The notes beneath the pieces are model-generated. The model was given only the letters and a program-made list of their open reading frames with translations, was not told where the DNA came from and made no database searches. Position numbers and translations under genes: made by a program. Below are positions 1 through 9,020 of a stretch of DNA of 25,297 nucleotides, in pieces (within the stretch, counting starts at the first letter, position 1; every line of letters begins with the position of its first letter). This stretch comes from JBBQKF01 sp038326615 (GTDB lineage Bacteria > Bacillota > Clostridia > Saccharofermentanales > UBA5734), in the NCBI GenBank assembly GCA_038326615.1, contig JBBQKF010000042.1:1-25297 (forward strand), written 5' to 3'.

Positions 1-120
1 GAAAGACAACAAGGCGAAAGACAACAAGGCGAAAGACAACAAGGCGAAAGACAACAAGGCGAAAGACAACAAGGCGAAAGACAACAAGGCGAAAGACAAC
101 AAGGCGAAAGACAACAAGGT
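1..120 (+). repeat. 15-bp tandem repeat, eight copies, coding ERQQG
   Basis: The unit GAAAGACAACAAGGC is repeated head to tail eight times; only the last base of the eighth copy differs (GGT for GGC). The array begins at the first base of the window and probably continues upstream. The unit length is a multiple of three, so changes in copy number lengthen or shorten the protein without a frameshift. The near absence of silent differences between copies points to recent expansion or ongoing homogenisation. Confidence 0.97.
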
Positions 121-654
121 GATAGAAAATTTGCTGAAGGAAAAACTGGTATCAAAGAAGTTGGAAATAAGGCTTTAGGAACCAGAAATTCTGAAGATAA
201 GGCATCCAGAAATAGAACTACTGAAAGTAGAACAACAGAAAATAGGGCGACCGAAAACAGAACGACTGAAAGTAGAACAACTTCGAGAAAATCCTCAGGA
301 CCTAAAAGTTTTGATGATGCAAAAACGGGAGAAAGAACATCAAGCAGACGCGAAGATAGTTCAAAACCAGTATCAAAAAGCTTTGACCAAAGACTGCCTA
401 AAACTAAAAAATTCAGTGGAGGTAAGGAAAAGAGTTCTAGCCGCACAGAAAATTTTAAAGAAGGTAGCTTTAAGACAAAATCAGGGGATTCATCAAAACC
501 CTCTATTGAAAGAACAAAGAATAGCAGTGAAAATAGAAATTTAAGATCTAAGGAGGACAAAGTTTATGACAAGAATAATACGCGGCAAGGAAATGGCAAC
601 ACTAATCCGGGAGGAAATCAAGACAGAGGTAGAAAAAATACTTTTAGAAAATAA
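1..654 (+). CDS. 3' end of a low-complexity, probably disordered basic protein (5' end outside window)
   Basis: The first reading frame is open from base 1 to a TAA at 652-654 (217 residues). The other two forward frames close shortly after the repeat, near 120 and 177, so this is the coding frame. Residues 1-40 are eight copies of Glu-Arg-Gln-Gln-Gly. The rest is rich in Arg, Lys, Ser, Thr, Glu, Asn and Gly, including imperfect T-E-S-R-T / T-E-N-R-T units near residues 68-90. No folded domain, membrane segment or cysteine pattern is visible. Arg/Gly/Gln-rich tails of this sort occur as C-terminal extensions of RNA-binding enzymes such as pseudouridine synthases, rRNA methyltransferases or DEAD-box helicases, but the catalytic part would lie upstream and cannot be seen, so no function is assigned. 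The frame runs 89 bases into folD, an unusually long overlap that would couple the two genes. Confidence 0.7.
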   Translation, partial: ERQQGERQQGERQQGERQQGERQQGERQQGERQQGERQQGDRKFAEGKTGIKEVGNKALGTRNSEDKASRNRTTESRTTENRATENRTTESRTTSRKSSGPKSFDDAKTGERTSSRREDSSKPVSKSFDQRLPKTKKFSGGKEKSSSRTENFKEGSFKTKSGDSSKPSIERTKNSSENRNLRSKEDKVYDKNNTRQGNGNTNPGGNQDRGRKNTFRK

Positions 655-1420
655 TAAGGTTCCAGGACTTGCGGTAATACAAGTTGGAGAAAATCCAGCA
701 TCTTCTGTTTATGTAACAAATAAGAAGAAAGCATGTGAAGAAGCAGGTTTTCGCTCTTTTGGATACCATTTACCAGACGATGCAAGCGAAAAACAACTTT
801 TAGATCTTGTTGATGCACTTAATGATGATCCAAATGTTCATGGAATTCTTTGTCAGCTTCCTTTGCCCAAACACATGGATGAATTCAAAGTTTTATGCAG
901 AGTCTTACCTCAAAAAGATGTTGATGGATTTCACCCAATGAATGTTGGACTTTTGTCAATTGGCAAAGAAAGCCTTGTTTCTTGTACACCGGCAGGGATT
1001 ATAGAAATGCTTTTAAGGTCCGATATAGAAATCGCTGGTAAAGAATGTGTAATCATTGGAAGAAGCAATATTGTAGGCAAACCTGTTGCACAGCTTATGA
1101 TTGCAAAGAATGCCACTGTTACAATAGCACACTCGAAAACGAAGGATTTAAAAGAAGTCTGCCGCCGTGCCGATATCCTTATTGTAGCAATAGGCCGTTC
1201 TAAATTTGTAACAGCTGAATTTGTAAAACCTGATGCAGTTGTTATTGATGTTGGAATAAATAGAGATGAGAATGGCAAACTTTGCGGAGATGTAGATTTT
1301 GATTCGGTAATGGGCGTTGCTGGCGCAGTTTCACCTGTACCAAATGGTGTTGGCCCGATGACAATAACAATGTTACTTAAAAATACTTTACATGCATTTA
1401 AGATGATAGAAAAGATATAA
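566..1420 (+). CDS. folD: FolD bifunctional methylenetetrahydrofolate dehydrogenase / cyclohydrolase
   Basis: This cytosolic enzyme interconverts 5,10-methylene-, 5,10-methenyl- and 10-formyl-tetrahydrofolate with NADP, supplying one-carbon units for purines and formyl-methionine. The protein has 284 residues, normal for the family. Visible landmarks are the substrate-site stretch with Y49 and catalytic K53 (YVTNKKKACEEAG), GILCQLPLP, KDVDGFHPMNVG, the Rossmann-type GRSNIVGKPVAQL near residues 164-176, and PVPNGVGPMT near the C terminus. The last motif has Asn where many homologues have Gly (PVPGGVGPMT). The ATG at 566 is chosen because AAGGAGG lies at 550-556 and the N terminus aligns with the family. 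The gene starts inside the 3' end of the upstream low-complexity gene and is followed 37 bases later by cinA. Confidence 0.96.
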   Translation: MTRIIRGKEMATLIREEIKTEVEKILLENNKVPGLAVIQVGENPASSVYVTNKKKACEEAGFRSFGYHLPDDASEKQLLDLVDALNDDPNVHGILCQLPLPKHMDEFKVLCRVLPQKDVDGFHPMNVGLLSIGKESLVSCTPAGIIEMLLRSDIEIAGKECVIIGRSNIVGKPVAQLMIAKNATVTIAHSKTKDLKEVCRRADILIVAIGRSKFVTAEFVKPDAVVIDVGINRDENGKLCGDVDFDSVMGVAGAVSPVPNGVGPMTITMLLKNTLHAFKMIEKI

Positions 1421-1457
1421 ACCCGAAAATTCATATTTATTATGAAACGGAGATTTT

Positions 1458-2855
1458 ATGGATTCTTATACAAATAATAGTGAATTATTGATTTCATCAA
1501 TTGAAATATTGTGTGTTGGAACAGAATTGCTTATGGGACAGATTGTAAATACGAATGCCTCATTTCTTGCTAAAGAAATGTCTCTTGTTGGAATTCCTTC
1601 TTATTATCAGTCTGTTGTGGGGGATAACCCTGCGCGTCTTGAGGCATCAATTTTACAAGCATTAAGCAGGTCGGATGCAGTAATTTTAACAGGCGGATTA
1701 GGCCCTACTGCGGATGATATTACTATGGAGATTGCAGCTAGAGCCGTTAATAAGAAACTTGTTATTCATGAAGAAAGTGTAAAAGTAATTAGATCAATTT
1801 TTGAACAATATAACCGCCCTATGACGCCAAACAACCTAAAACAGGCGATGCTTCCAGAGAGTAGTATTATTCTACCTAACAATCACGGAACTGCTCCAGG
1901 AGCTATTATAGAAGTTTGGGTTGATGAATTTTATTCGGCTTTATACAGGACGGGCGATTCTGATATTAATTCACATATATTTCACTCTATTCCACAAGAA
2001 CATGAAACGGCATCGGACAAATACACAAAGAAAGCATTAATAATGCTACCAGGACCACCTTCAGAAATGCGAGGAATGTTTGCCACTTATGTCAGACCTT
2101 ATCTGGAGAAACGTGCTCCGATAATAATCAAATCGAGTTTTGTCAGATTGTTCGGAATTGGAGAATCACATGCCGAAACCAAACTAAAGGATCTTATTGA
2201 TCGGCAGTCAAATCCAACGATTGCACCTTATTGTTCGGATGGAGAATGCATGTTTCGAATTTCGGATACAAGAGATAGAAATGCAAAAGATAGTTCTCAA
2301 AATGCTGATGTAGATTTGCTGATTGACACTGTTAAAGAGCGTTTAGGCGAATTTGTTTATGAAATTGGCGACAGAAACATGCCCAATGTCGTTTTTGATC
2401 TTCTTGATAGTGAAGGACTAACAGTTTCATTTGCTGAATCATGTACTGCAGGAATGGCGACATCTCTTCTGGCGGATATTCCAGGTTCTTCGCGTGTTTT
2501 AAAAGGAAGTGTTGTGAGTTATTCAAATGACGTTAAGGAATCGCTTTTGCATGTACCTTCACAGGTTTTATTTTCACACGGTGCGGTAAGCGAACAAACC
2601 GCATTAGCTATGGCTAAAGGATGCCGGCAGGCCCTTAAGACGGATTATTCTGTTTCGATTACAGGAATAGCAGGTCCGGATGGAGGAACAGAAGATAAGC
2701 CAGTAGGATTAGTTTTTATATGTGTTTGCGGACCATGCAATGATAAGATTAAAGAATTGCAACTTCGCGGAAGTCGTTCAAAAATAAGATATTTAGCTTC
2801 GCTTAATGCTTTTGATCTTTTGAGGAGGTCTGTGCTGGATGACCAACGGCGATAA
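1458..2855 (+). CDS. cinA: CinA-like protein: molybdopterin-binding-fold domain plus nicotinamide-nucleotide amidase domain
   Basis: The 465-residue protein has the two CinA domains. The N-terminal molybdopterin-binding-type fold begins near residue 15 with EILCVGTELLMGQIVNTNA and contains LTGGLGPTADD; this domain is linked to ADP-ribose pyrophosphatase activity. The C-terminal PncC-type domain (about residues 310-460) carries FAESCTAGM and SITGIAGPDGG, typical of NMN deamidase in pyridine nucleotide salvage. Between EVWV (about residue 152) and LIMLPGPPSEMRG there are some 30 extra residues compared with what I know of the family, where the two motifs lie almost next to each other. The ATG at 1458 follows an ACGGAG site at 1447-1452. 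The end overlaps murJ by 17 bases. In Clostridia cinA often sits close to recA and pgsA, as it does here. Confidence 0.93.
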   Translation: MDSYTNNSELLISSIEILCVGTELLMGQIVNTNASFLAKEMSLVGIPSYYQSVVGDNPARLEASILQALSRSDAVILTGGLGPTADDITMEIAARAVNKKLVIHEESVKVIRSIFEQYNRPMTPNNLKQAMLPESSIILPNNHGTAPGAIIEVWVDEFYSALYRTGDSDINSHIFHSIPQEHETASDKYTKKALIMLPGPPSEMRGMFATYVRPYLEKRAPIIIKSSFVRLFGIGESHAETKLKDLIDRQSNPTIAPYCSDGECMFRISDTRDRNAKDSSQNADVDLLIDTVKERLGEFVYEIGDRNMPNVVFDLLDSEGLTVSFAESCTAGMATSLLADIPGSSRVLKGSVVSYSNDVKESLLHVPSQVLFSHGAVSEQTALAMAKGCRQALKTDYSVSITGIAGPDGGTEDKPVGLVFICVCGPCNDKIKELQLRGSRSKIRYLASLNAFDLLRRSVLDDQRR

Positions 2856-4458
2856 GATTATTAAACCAGCCAATAGCGCTGCAAAAGCAACCGTCATTGT
2901 TATGGTTGCTTTGATTTTAAGTAAAGTTACAGGGCAGTTAAGAGAAATACTTATTCCTGGCAAAATTGGATTCGGAATGTTATCTGATGCATATATTCTT
3001 GGCTTCATGATCCCAGATTTAATATACCAGTTGCTGGTAGGTGGCTCAATTCAGGCAGCTATAACTCCATCTCTTTCTGGAGCCATTAGTAGTAATAATG
3101 AGAAAAAGGCGTGGAAGAGCGTAAGTATTTTTATAAATGTAACATCAGTGTTGATGCTTGTTGCAGTTCTTATTGGTGAGATTGCGATTCCATATGTTCT
3201 TCCTCTTTTTTCTGGCGATAAATCGCGCGAGACTGTTGACCTTGCAATATCAGTTTCAAGAATGCTCTTTCCACAAGTTTTCTTTATGATGCTGGCAGCT
3301 TTGTCTATCGGGGTGCTAAATGCTTACAAGAAATTTACTGCAGCATCTCTAGGGCCAGTTGTTTATAATCTTTGCGTAGTTTTGAGTATGATATTGTTTG
3401 GAAACAAAACACCCGAAGGTATGATTAAAGTGGCAGCAGGTGTAATGATTAGTGCGTGTATTTATTTTCTGATGCAATTTTACTTTTCACGAAAAGAATT
3501 TGGTAATTACAGACTATTGTTTTCTATAAAAGACACTGGATTTCGAAGATTAGTAAAACTTGCAATCCCAACTTTATTATCAGCATCAATTGTTCAGATT
3601 AATCTAATTATTTTATCAGGATTTACAAATTATTATAGCGATGGTTCACTTACAAGCCTTCGTTTTGCTATTACTACATGGCAGTTGCCATATGGAGTTT
3701 TTGCCGTTGCCGTTGGCAGTGTAATGCTCCCGACTTTAGCTGGCCATTTTGCCCGTGCAGATTTTAAAGAGTGTTCAAGAGTTCTTACAAGAAGCCTCAG
3801 GACCGCTTTGTTTCTTACAATACCTTCAGCTGTTATATTTTTCATGCTGAATAAAGAAGTTATTCGTGGTATTTTTCAATGGGGTAGTCGCAATCTCACA
3901 TCTCAAAACATCGAACTTACTTCATCTATGCTATCCTGGTATTGTATAGCGATGATCTCCCATACGATAATATTTATTATGAATATGGCATTTTATGCAG
4001 TCGGAAAAACAAAAATACCTTTAATTAACGGGCTTCTTACGCTAGTTACAAACACAGTTTTATGCCTCGTTCTTACCCGCTTTTCACCATTTGGCGTCAT
4101 AAGCATGCCGATCGCATATTCAATTTCAAGTGTGATAAGTGTAATTCTTTTGTTAACATTATTTTATAGAATTATCCCGAAATGTGCTCCGCGTAAAATT
4201 CCACAATATATAATAAAAGCTGCATTCTGCGCTCTAGGAGCGTTGGGCGCTTTGTTTCTGGTTAGTAAAATACCATATGATTCACCAAGCAAAATAATTC
4301 AGCTAATAATGCTTACTGCTAAAGCCATAGTTGGATTTGGAGCATACTTTGCAATAGGTGTATTTCTTCAAATGCGTGAATCTATACAGATTATTGAAAA
4401 TTTTTCAGGTAAATGGACGAAATTGTCTGAATATGTAGGATTTAGTCGAAAAAAATAG
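2839..4458 (+). CDS. murJ: MurJ/MviN-type lipid II flippase
   Basis: A 539-residue polytopic membrane protein of the MOP exporter superfamily, predicted to flip lipid II across the cytoplasmic membrane during peptidoglycan synthesis. The start contains the family pattern with a first helix followed by SKVTGQLREILIPGKIG and then SDAYILGFMIPDL; successive hydrophobic helices follow through the whole length, compatible with the usual 14 segments, and the length is typical. PYGVFAVAVGSVMLPTL near residue 285 is also characteristic of MviN proteins. The ATG at 2839 has GAGGAGG at 2822-2828 and lies inside the end of cinA, so translation is probably coupled. No hairpin terminator is visible between its stop and the recA promoter. 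Confidence 0.93.
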   Translation: MTNGDKIIKPANSAAKATVIVMVALILSKVTGQLREILIPGKIGFGMLSDAYILGFMIPDLIYQLLVGGSIQAAITPSLSGAISSNNEKKAWKSVSIFINVTSVLMLVAVLIGEIAIPYVLPLFSGDKSRETVDLAISVSRMLFPQVFFMMLAALSIGVLNAYKKFTAASLGPVVYNLCVVLSMILFGNKTPEGMIKVAAGVMISACIYFLMQFYFSRKEFGNYRLLFSIKDTGFRRLVKLAIPTLLSASIVQINLIILSGFTNYYSDGSLTSLRFAITTWQLPYGVFAVAVGSVMLPTLAGHFARADFKECSRVLTRSLRTALFLTIPSAVIFFMLNKEVIRGIFQWGSRNLTSQNIELTSSMLSWYCIAMISHTIIFIMNMAFYAVGKTKIPLINGLLTLVTNTVLCLVLTRFSPFGVISMPIAYSISSVISVILLLTLFYRIIPKCAPRKIPQYIIKAAFCALGALGALFLVSKIPYDSPSKIIQLIMLTAKAIVGFGAYFAIGVFLQMRESIQIIENFSGKWTKLSEYVGFSRKK

Positions 4459-4470
4459 TAAAAAAGGTTA

Positions 4471-4499
4471 TTGACGAATGAACTCATTAACTCTATAAT
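4471..4499 (+). promoter_or_regulatory. recA promoter
   Basis: A -35 box TTGACG (4471-4476) and a consensus -10 box TATAAT (4494-4499) are separated by exactly 17 bases. Transcription would begin near 4506, inside or just before the LexA site and about 30 bases ahead of the recA start. Confidence 0.88.
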
Positions 4500-4506
4500 T
4501 AATATA

Positions 4507-4518
4507 GAACGAATGTTC
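4507..4518 (+). promoter_or_regulatory. LexA (SOS) box of recA
   Basis: GAACGAATGTTC matches the Gram-positive LexA operator core GAAC-N4-GTTC, including the purine/pyrimidine preferences of the four central bases. It lies directly downstream of the -10 box over the likely transcription start, so bound LexA would block initiation. The recA-recX-rimO-pgsA unit should therefore be DNA-damage inducible. Confidence 0.88.
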
Positions 4519-4535
4519 GGATGGAGGAGATATTT

Positions 4536-5613
4536 ATGGCAAGAGGCAATAAAGAACCAGGCAAATCAACACAGGATGTAACACAGAAAGTAACATCTGA
4601 GAGATCTAAAGCACTAGAGGTTGCACTAGCACAAATTGAGAAACAATTTGGCAAAGGTGCGGTTATGACACTTGGTGAGAAAGTTGATGCAACAATAGAA
4701 TCAATTCCTACAGGTGCTTTATCTTTGGATGTTGCACTTGGAGTAGGTGGTATTCCTAAGGGACGTATAATTGAGATTTTCGGCCCTGAATCGTCAGGTA
4801 AAACAACTGTTGCACTTCATATGATTGCAGAAGCTCAGAAGAAAGGCGGAACCGCAGCATTCATTGATGCTGAGCATGCACTTGATCCTAAATATGCGCA
4901 GAAATTAGGGGTTGATATAGATAATCTTATAGTTTCTCAACCTGATACCGGAGAACAAGCTCTTGAGATTACAGAAGCACTTGTAAGAAGCGGTGCTGTC
5001 GATATAATAGTCATTGACTCAGTTGCAGCTCTTGTACCTAAAGCAGAAATTGACGGAGATATGGGCGACTCACATGTTGGATTACAAGCACGGCTCATGT
5101 CACAGGCTTTACGTAAACTTGCTGGAGTCGTTAGTAAATCAAGTACAGTTGCTATATTTATCAATCAGTTACGTGAGAAGGTTGGTGTAATGTTCGGGAA
5201 TCCTGAGACGACTCCAGGTGGCCGTGCGCTTAAGTTTTATGCTTCTGTACGTCTTGATGTGAGAAAAGTTGAAATAATTAGAAATGGCACAGAAATAGTT
5301 GGAACCAGAACTAAGGTCAAAGTAGTCAAGAACAAAGTTGCACCTCCATTTAAAGAAGCAGAATTTGACATAATTTATGGTGAAGGTATTTCTAAAGAAG
5401 GTTGTATTATCGATATGGCTGTAAATCTTGATATAATTGATAAGAGTGGGGCATGGTTTTCATATAACGGTCAGAGGATTGGACAAGGAAGAGATAATGT
5501 CCGTATATTCTTAAAGAAAAATAAAGAGATCTGTGACGAAATCGAAGCTAAAGTCAGAGCAACTTTTTCAACTAAAACGTTATCCGAAATTGTAGCACAG
5601 GGTGAAGAAGAAG

Positions 5614-5639
<26 letters not shown>
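4536..5639 (+). CDS. recA: RecA recombinase
   Basis: RecA forms ATP-dependent filaments on single-stranded DNA, drives strand exchange and triggers LexA self-cleavage. The 367-residue protein has Walker A GPESSGKTT at residues 83-91, Walker B VDIIVIDSVAAL, the loop L1/L2 region with FINQLREKVGVMFGNPETTPGG, and an acidic C-terminal tail (EEEDEDD). The ATG at 4536 is preferred over an in-frame ATG at 4521 because GGAGGAG at 4523-4529 lies between the two and is well spaced for the second. The N terminus has a basic 20-residue leader before the usual conserved helix. The 3' end overlaps recX. Regulation by LexA is shown by the operator upstream. Confidence 0.98.
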
Positions 5640-6271
<632 letters not shown>

Positions 6272-6288
<17 letters not shown>

Positions 6289-7672
6289 AAATGAAAATGA
6301 TAATATATGTATGAACGATATTTTTAACAAGTCATTGATGATGGTGTCTTTGGGTTGTGCAAAAAATTTAGTTGATTCCGAAAATATGTGTTATATTGTC
6401 CAGCAAAATGGAATAGAACTTGTATTTTCACCCGAAGAAGCGAATATTATTGTAATTAATACTTGTGGGTTCATAGAGAGTGCAAAAAAGGAAGCAATTG
6501 ATAAAATACTTGAGATGGTAGAATATAAAAATGACAATTCAAAATCAAAGTGTGAATTTGTTATTGTTACAGGGTGCCTTGCACAAAGATACTCCAAGGA
6601 AATTAAAGAGCAAATACCTGAGGTTGATGCAATACTTGGTACGGCCGCATACGGAATGATCCTTGATGCAATTTCTGAGCTCTATAATGTAAAAGGCGAA
6701 AAGAAAATAGTCATCCATGCAGAGAAAGCCGGTAGTATTGATCATCTTTCCGCAAATCGAAGACCCACAACTAGAGGATATGCGTATATAAAGGTTGCTG
6801 AAGGCTGCTCAAATCGTTGTTCATATTGTGCCATCCCAGGAATAAGAGGAGATTTTCATTCAAGACCAATGGAAGATTTGGTAAAAGAAGCAGCGAATCT
6901 TGCAGAGATGGGATACTACGAAGTTGTTTTGATTGCGCAGGACACTACAAGGTATGGATTAGATATTTATGGACGACAGGCTTTGCCAGAATTAATAAGA
7001 TTAATTTCTGCAATTGAGAAAATTACATTTATAAGAATATTATATTGCTATGTTGATGGAATTACTAATGAACTTATACAAGAAATTAAGGAAAATCCTA
7101 AGGTTGTGCATTATATCGAAATGCCTATTCAGCATGCAAACGATAGTATGCTTTTACGAATGAATCGAAGAGATACACAAGCAAGAATAAAAGAAGTTGT
7201 TAAGTCGCTTCGTAAAGAAATTCCAGATATCATAATCAGAACGACTGTAATGGTTGGATTTCCTGGAGAAACAGAAGAAGAATTTGTAGATTTATTAAAT
7301 TTTATCAAAAAAACAAAGTTTGATTTGCTTGGATGTTTCGTGTTTTCTCCTGAAGAAGGAACTCCTGCGTATATTATGCGCCCTAAAATCCCAAAAAGGG
7401 TTGCTCAAAAAAGATATAATGATATAATGGAAACACAAAGAGATATAGTCAGTAGAAAGAATAGTAAAAAAATAAACAGGAAATTTCAAATAACGATTGA
7501 ATCTGCTACCGATGATGGTGTATTTTATTTAGGGCGAACATATCAACAAGCACCTGAAATTGATCCAATGGTTTTAGTAGTTGCAACTAAGGAGCCACTT
7601 GAATATGGCAAACAATATTGGATTAAAGTAATTGCGACATCCGAATATGAATTGACAGGAGTTACAATATAA
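6272..7672 (+). CDS. rimO: RimO ribosomal protein S12 methylthiotransferase
   Basis: RimO adds a methylthio group to an aspartate of ribosomal protein S12 using two [4Fe-4S] clusters and S-adenosylmethionine. The N-terminal domain has C29 (VSLGCAKNLVDSE), C65 (INTCGF) and C102 (VTGCLAQ), which bind the auxiliary cluster. The radical SAM motif is C179-x3-C183-x2-C186 (CSNRCSYC). GFPGETEEEF follows near residue 330, and a C-terminal TRAM-like region ends the 466 residues. SLGCAKNLVDSE and the GYAYIKVAEGC context favour RimO over MiaB. The ATG at 6272 has AAAGGA at 6255-6260; it adds a short Glu/Asn leader encoded by a GAAAAT repeat, and the ATG at 6311 has no ribosome binding site. It overlaps recX by 17 bases and pgsA by one base. 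Confidence 0.94.
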
Positions 7673-8271
7673 TGAACTTACCAAACAAACTTACCATTTC
7701 AAGAATTATACTTATTCCTTTTATTCTTTTCTTTATGCTTCCAATATCATTTATCGGTCAGGATTCATGGTGGAATAAATTTGTGAGCGAGTTTGGTATG
7801 ATTTTTGCTGTAATTCTTTTTGGTATTGCATCAATAACTGACACTATGGACGGACAGATTGCGAGAAAAAGAGGGATTGTTACTAACATGGGGAAGTTCC
7901 TTGATCCAATTGCTGATAAGCTTCTTGTAGCATCAGTTTTAATCGCATTAGTTCAATTAAATCAAATAACAGCATGGATTGCAATAATTGTAATTTTTAG
8001 AGAATTTATTGTTACAGGCATTAGACTTCTTGCAGCTGACAAAAATGTTGTGGTTTCTGCAAGCAATATCGGTAAAGTTAAAACGGTTGTGCAAATAATT
8101 GCAATAGTTATAATAATGCTTAATATTCAGGTTTCAATTACTTTTAAGGGATGGGTTGGACTTTCATATCTAAGTATGTTTTCAAACATCATACTTTTTG
8201 CTGCAGTTATTTTGACCCTGTGGTCTGGATATGATTATTTGAAGAAAAATCTTCATTATATTAGAGAATAG
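7672..8271 (+). CDS. pgsA: CDP-diacylglycerol-glycerol-3-phosphate 3-phosphatidyltransferase
   Basis: This integral membrane enzyme makes phosphatidylglycerol phosphate, the committed step to phosphatidylglycerol and cardiolipin. The 199-residue protein has the full CDP-alcohol phosphatidyltransferase signature: D57-x2-D60-G61-x2-A64-R65-x8-G74-x3-D78-x3-D82. The N terminus MNLPNKLTISRIILIP is typical of PgsA, and several hydrophobic helices follow. The start ATG shares its A with the rimO stop (TAATG), a strong sign of translational coupling. No terminator with a T-run is visible behind it. Confidence 0.93.
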   Translation: MNLPNKLTISRIILIPFILFFMLPISFIGQDSWWNKFVSEFGMIFAVILFGIASITDTMDGQIARKRGIVTNMGKFLDPIADKLLVASVLIALVQLNQITAWIAIIVIFREFIVTGIRLLAADKNVVVSASNIGKVKTVVQIIAIVIIMLNIQVSITFKGWVGLSYLSMFSNIILFAAVILTLWSGYDYLKKNLHYIRE

Positions 8272-8420
8272 TGTAAATTATTTATTATGAATAAACCGTA
8301 AAGACGCTTTTTGACAAATTAATTGTTTGGCAATGGAAGGAAATCAATTGTGTAAAACAACAAAAATTCTATCAAAAATGAGTGATTATTTACAAAAATA
8401 AAGAAATTTCAAATAACATA
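8272..8420. other. Intergenic region between pgsA and the acpP promoter
   Basis: The stretch is AT-rich and has no credible reading frame. A weak imperfect hairpin (about 8318-8340, arms TTGACAAAT and GTTTGGCAA with a five-base loop) is present, but no T-run follows, so I do not call a terminator. Confidence 0.4.
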
Positions 8421-8449
8421 TTGACAATTGAACGAAATTGAGATAAAAA
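8421..8449 (+). promoter_or_regulatory. acpP promoter (candidate)
   Basis: A consensus -35 box TTGACA (8421-8426) is followed by the A-rich segment GATAAAAA; the best -10 matches are GATAAA at 8442-8447 (15-base spacer) or TAAAAA at 8444-8449 (17-base spacer). The -10 element is poor, so the exact start is uncertain. It lies 30-50 bases ahead of the acpP start. Confidence 0.5.
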
Positions 8450-8477
8450 CTATTGTATGCAAAAGGAGGATAAAATA

Positions 8478-8717
8478 ATGTCAACAGAAACAATCTTAGA
8501 AACCGTACAATCTATTCTTGTAGATCAATTAGGTGTTGATGCAGATCAAGTTACTATGGATTCAAATTTTATAGATGATCTCAATGCTGATTCATTGGAT
8601 ATCGTTGAGCTTGTTATGGCAATGGAACAGGAATTCGGGATTTCAATTCCTGATGAAGAAGCCGAAAGAATCAAGAGTGTTGGAGATGCAGTAAACTTCA
8701 TAAAAGACAATGTTTGA
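8478..8717 (+). CDS. acpP: Acyl carrier protein
   Basis: The 79-residue acidic protein carries growing acyl chains as thioesters in type II fatty acid synthesis. Ser39 in DLNADSLDIVEL is the 4'-phosphopantetheine attachment site, and the acidic helix II and C-terminal SVGDAVNFI are typical. The ATG at 8478 is preferred over an in-frame ATG at 8457 because AAAGGAGG at 8462-8469 lies between them and is correctly spaced. The gene has its own promoter and a strong terminator, so it is probably expressed as a high-level single-gene transcript, although it keeps the common acpP-rnc-smc neighbourhood. Confidence 0.97.
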   Translation: MSTETILETVQSILVDQLGVDADQVTMDSNFIDDLNADSLDIVELVMAMEQEFGISIPDEEAERIKSVGDAVNFIKDNV

Positions 8718-8740
8718 TTTTTAAATCAAAAAGTTTTTTA

Positions 8741-8766
8741 AAGCCTCCTTACGGAGGCTTTTTTTT
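8741..8766 (+). terminator. Rho-independent terminator of acpP
   Basis: A perfect 8-bp stem AAGCCTCC / GGAGGCTT (8741-8748 with 8753-8760) with a four-base TTAC loop is followed by six further T residues. It lies 24 bases behind the acpP stop. Confidence 0.95.
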
Positions 8767-8809
8767 GCTCATTTCACAAGCTAAGTTTTAACACTTTTAC
8801 TAAGATATT

Positions 8810-8818
8810 TGTTATAAT
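8810..8818 (+). promoter_or_regulatory. Extended -10 promoter ahead of rnc (candidate)
   Basis: TG at 8810-8811, one base, then TATAAT at 8813-8818 form a consensus extended -10 element. No good -35 box is present at 17 bases; TTAACA at 8788-8793 is 19 bases away. It would give rnc an untranslated leader of about 195 bases. Confidence 0.5.
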
Positions 8819-9020
8819 AGTATTTTAGTACCTTGTAGCATCTAATTATTATATATAATTACCGCCCCTATACTACATTTTCAGGTGGTACATTATACTA
8901 GATTATACTTGATAGTGCTAAAGATAATTTATTCATTCATTATGTGATGAATAATTCAGGAAAACAATAACAAAAAAAGATTAGTGAATAAAAATATTAA
9001 GAGGAGCATGTTGAATAGGA

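Noticed and set aside
311..544. Open frame in the second forward frame before folD
   Set aside because: The first frame is open across the whole 654 bases with uniform composition; this one is a shorter overlapping frame without a ribosome binding site.
931..1434. Long minus-strand frame opposite folD
   Set aside because: It is antisense to the well-conserved folD gene; no start signal or recognisable domain.
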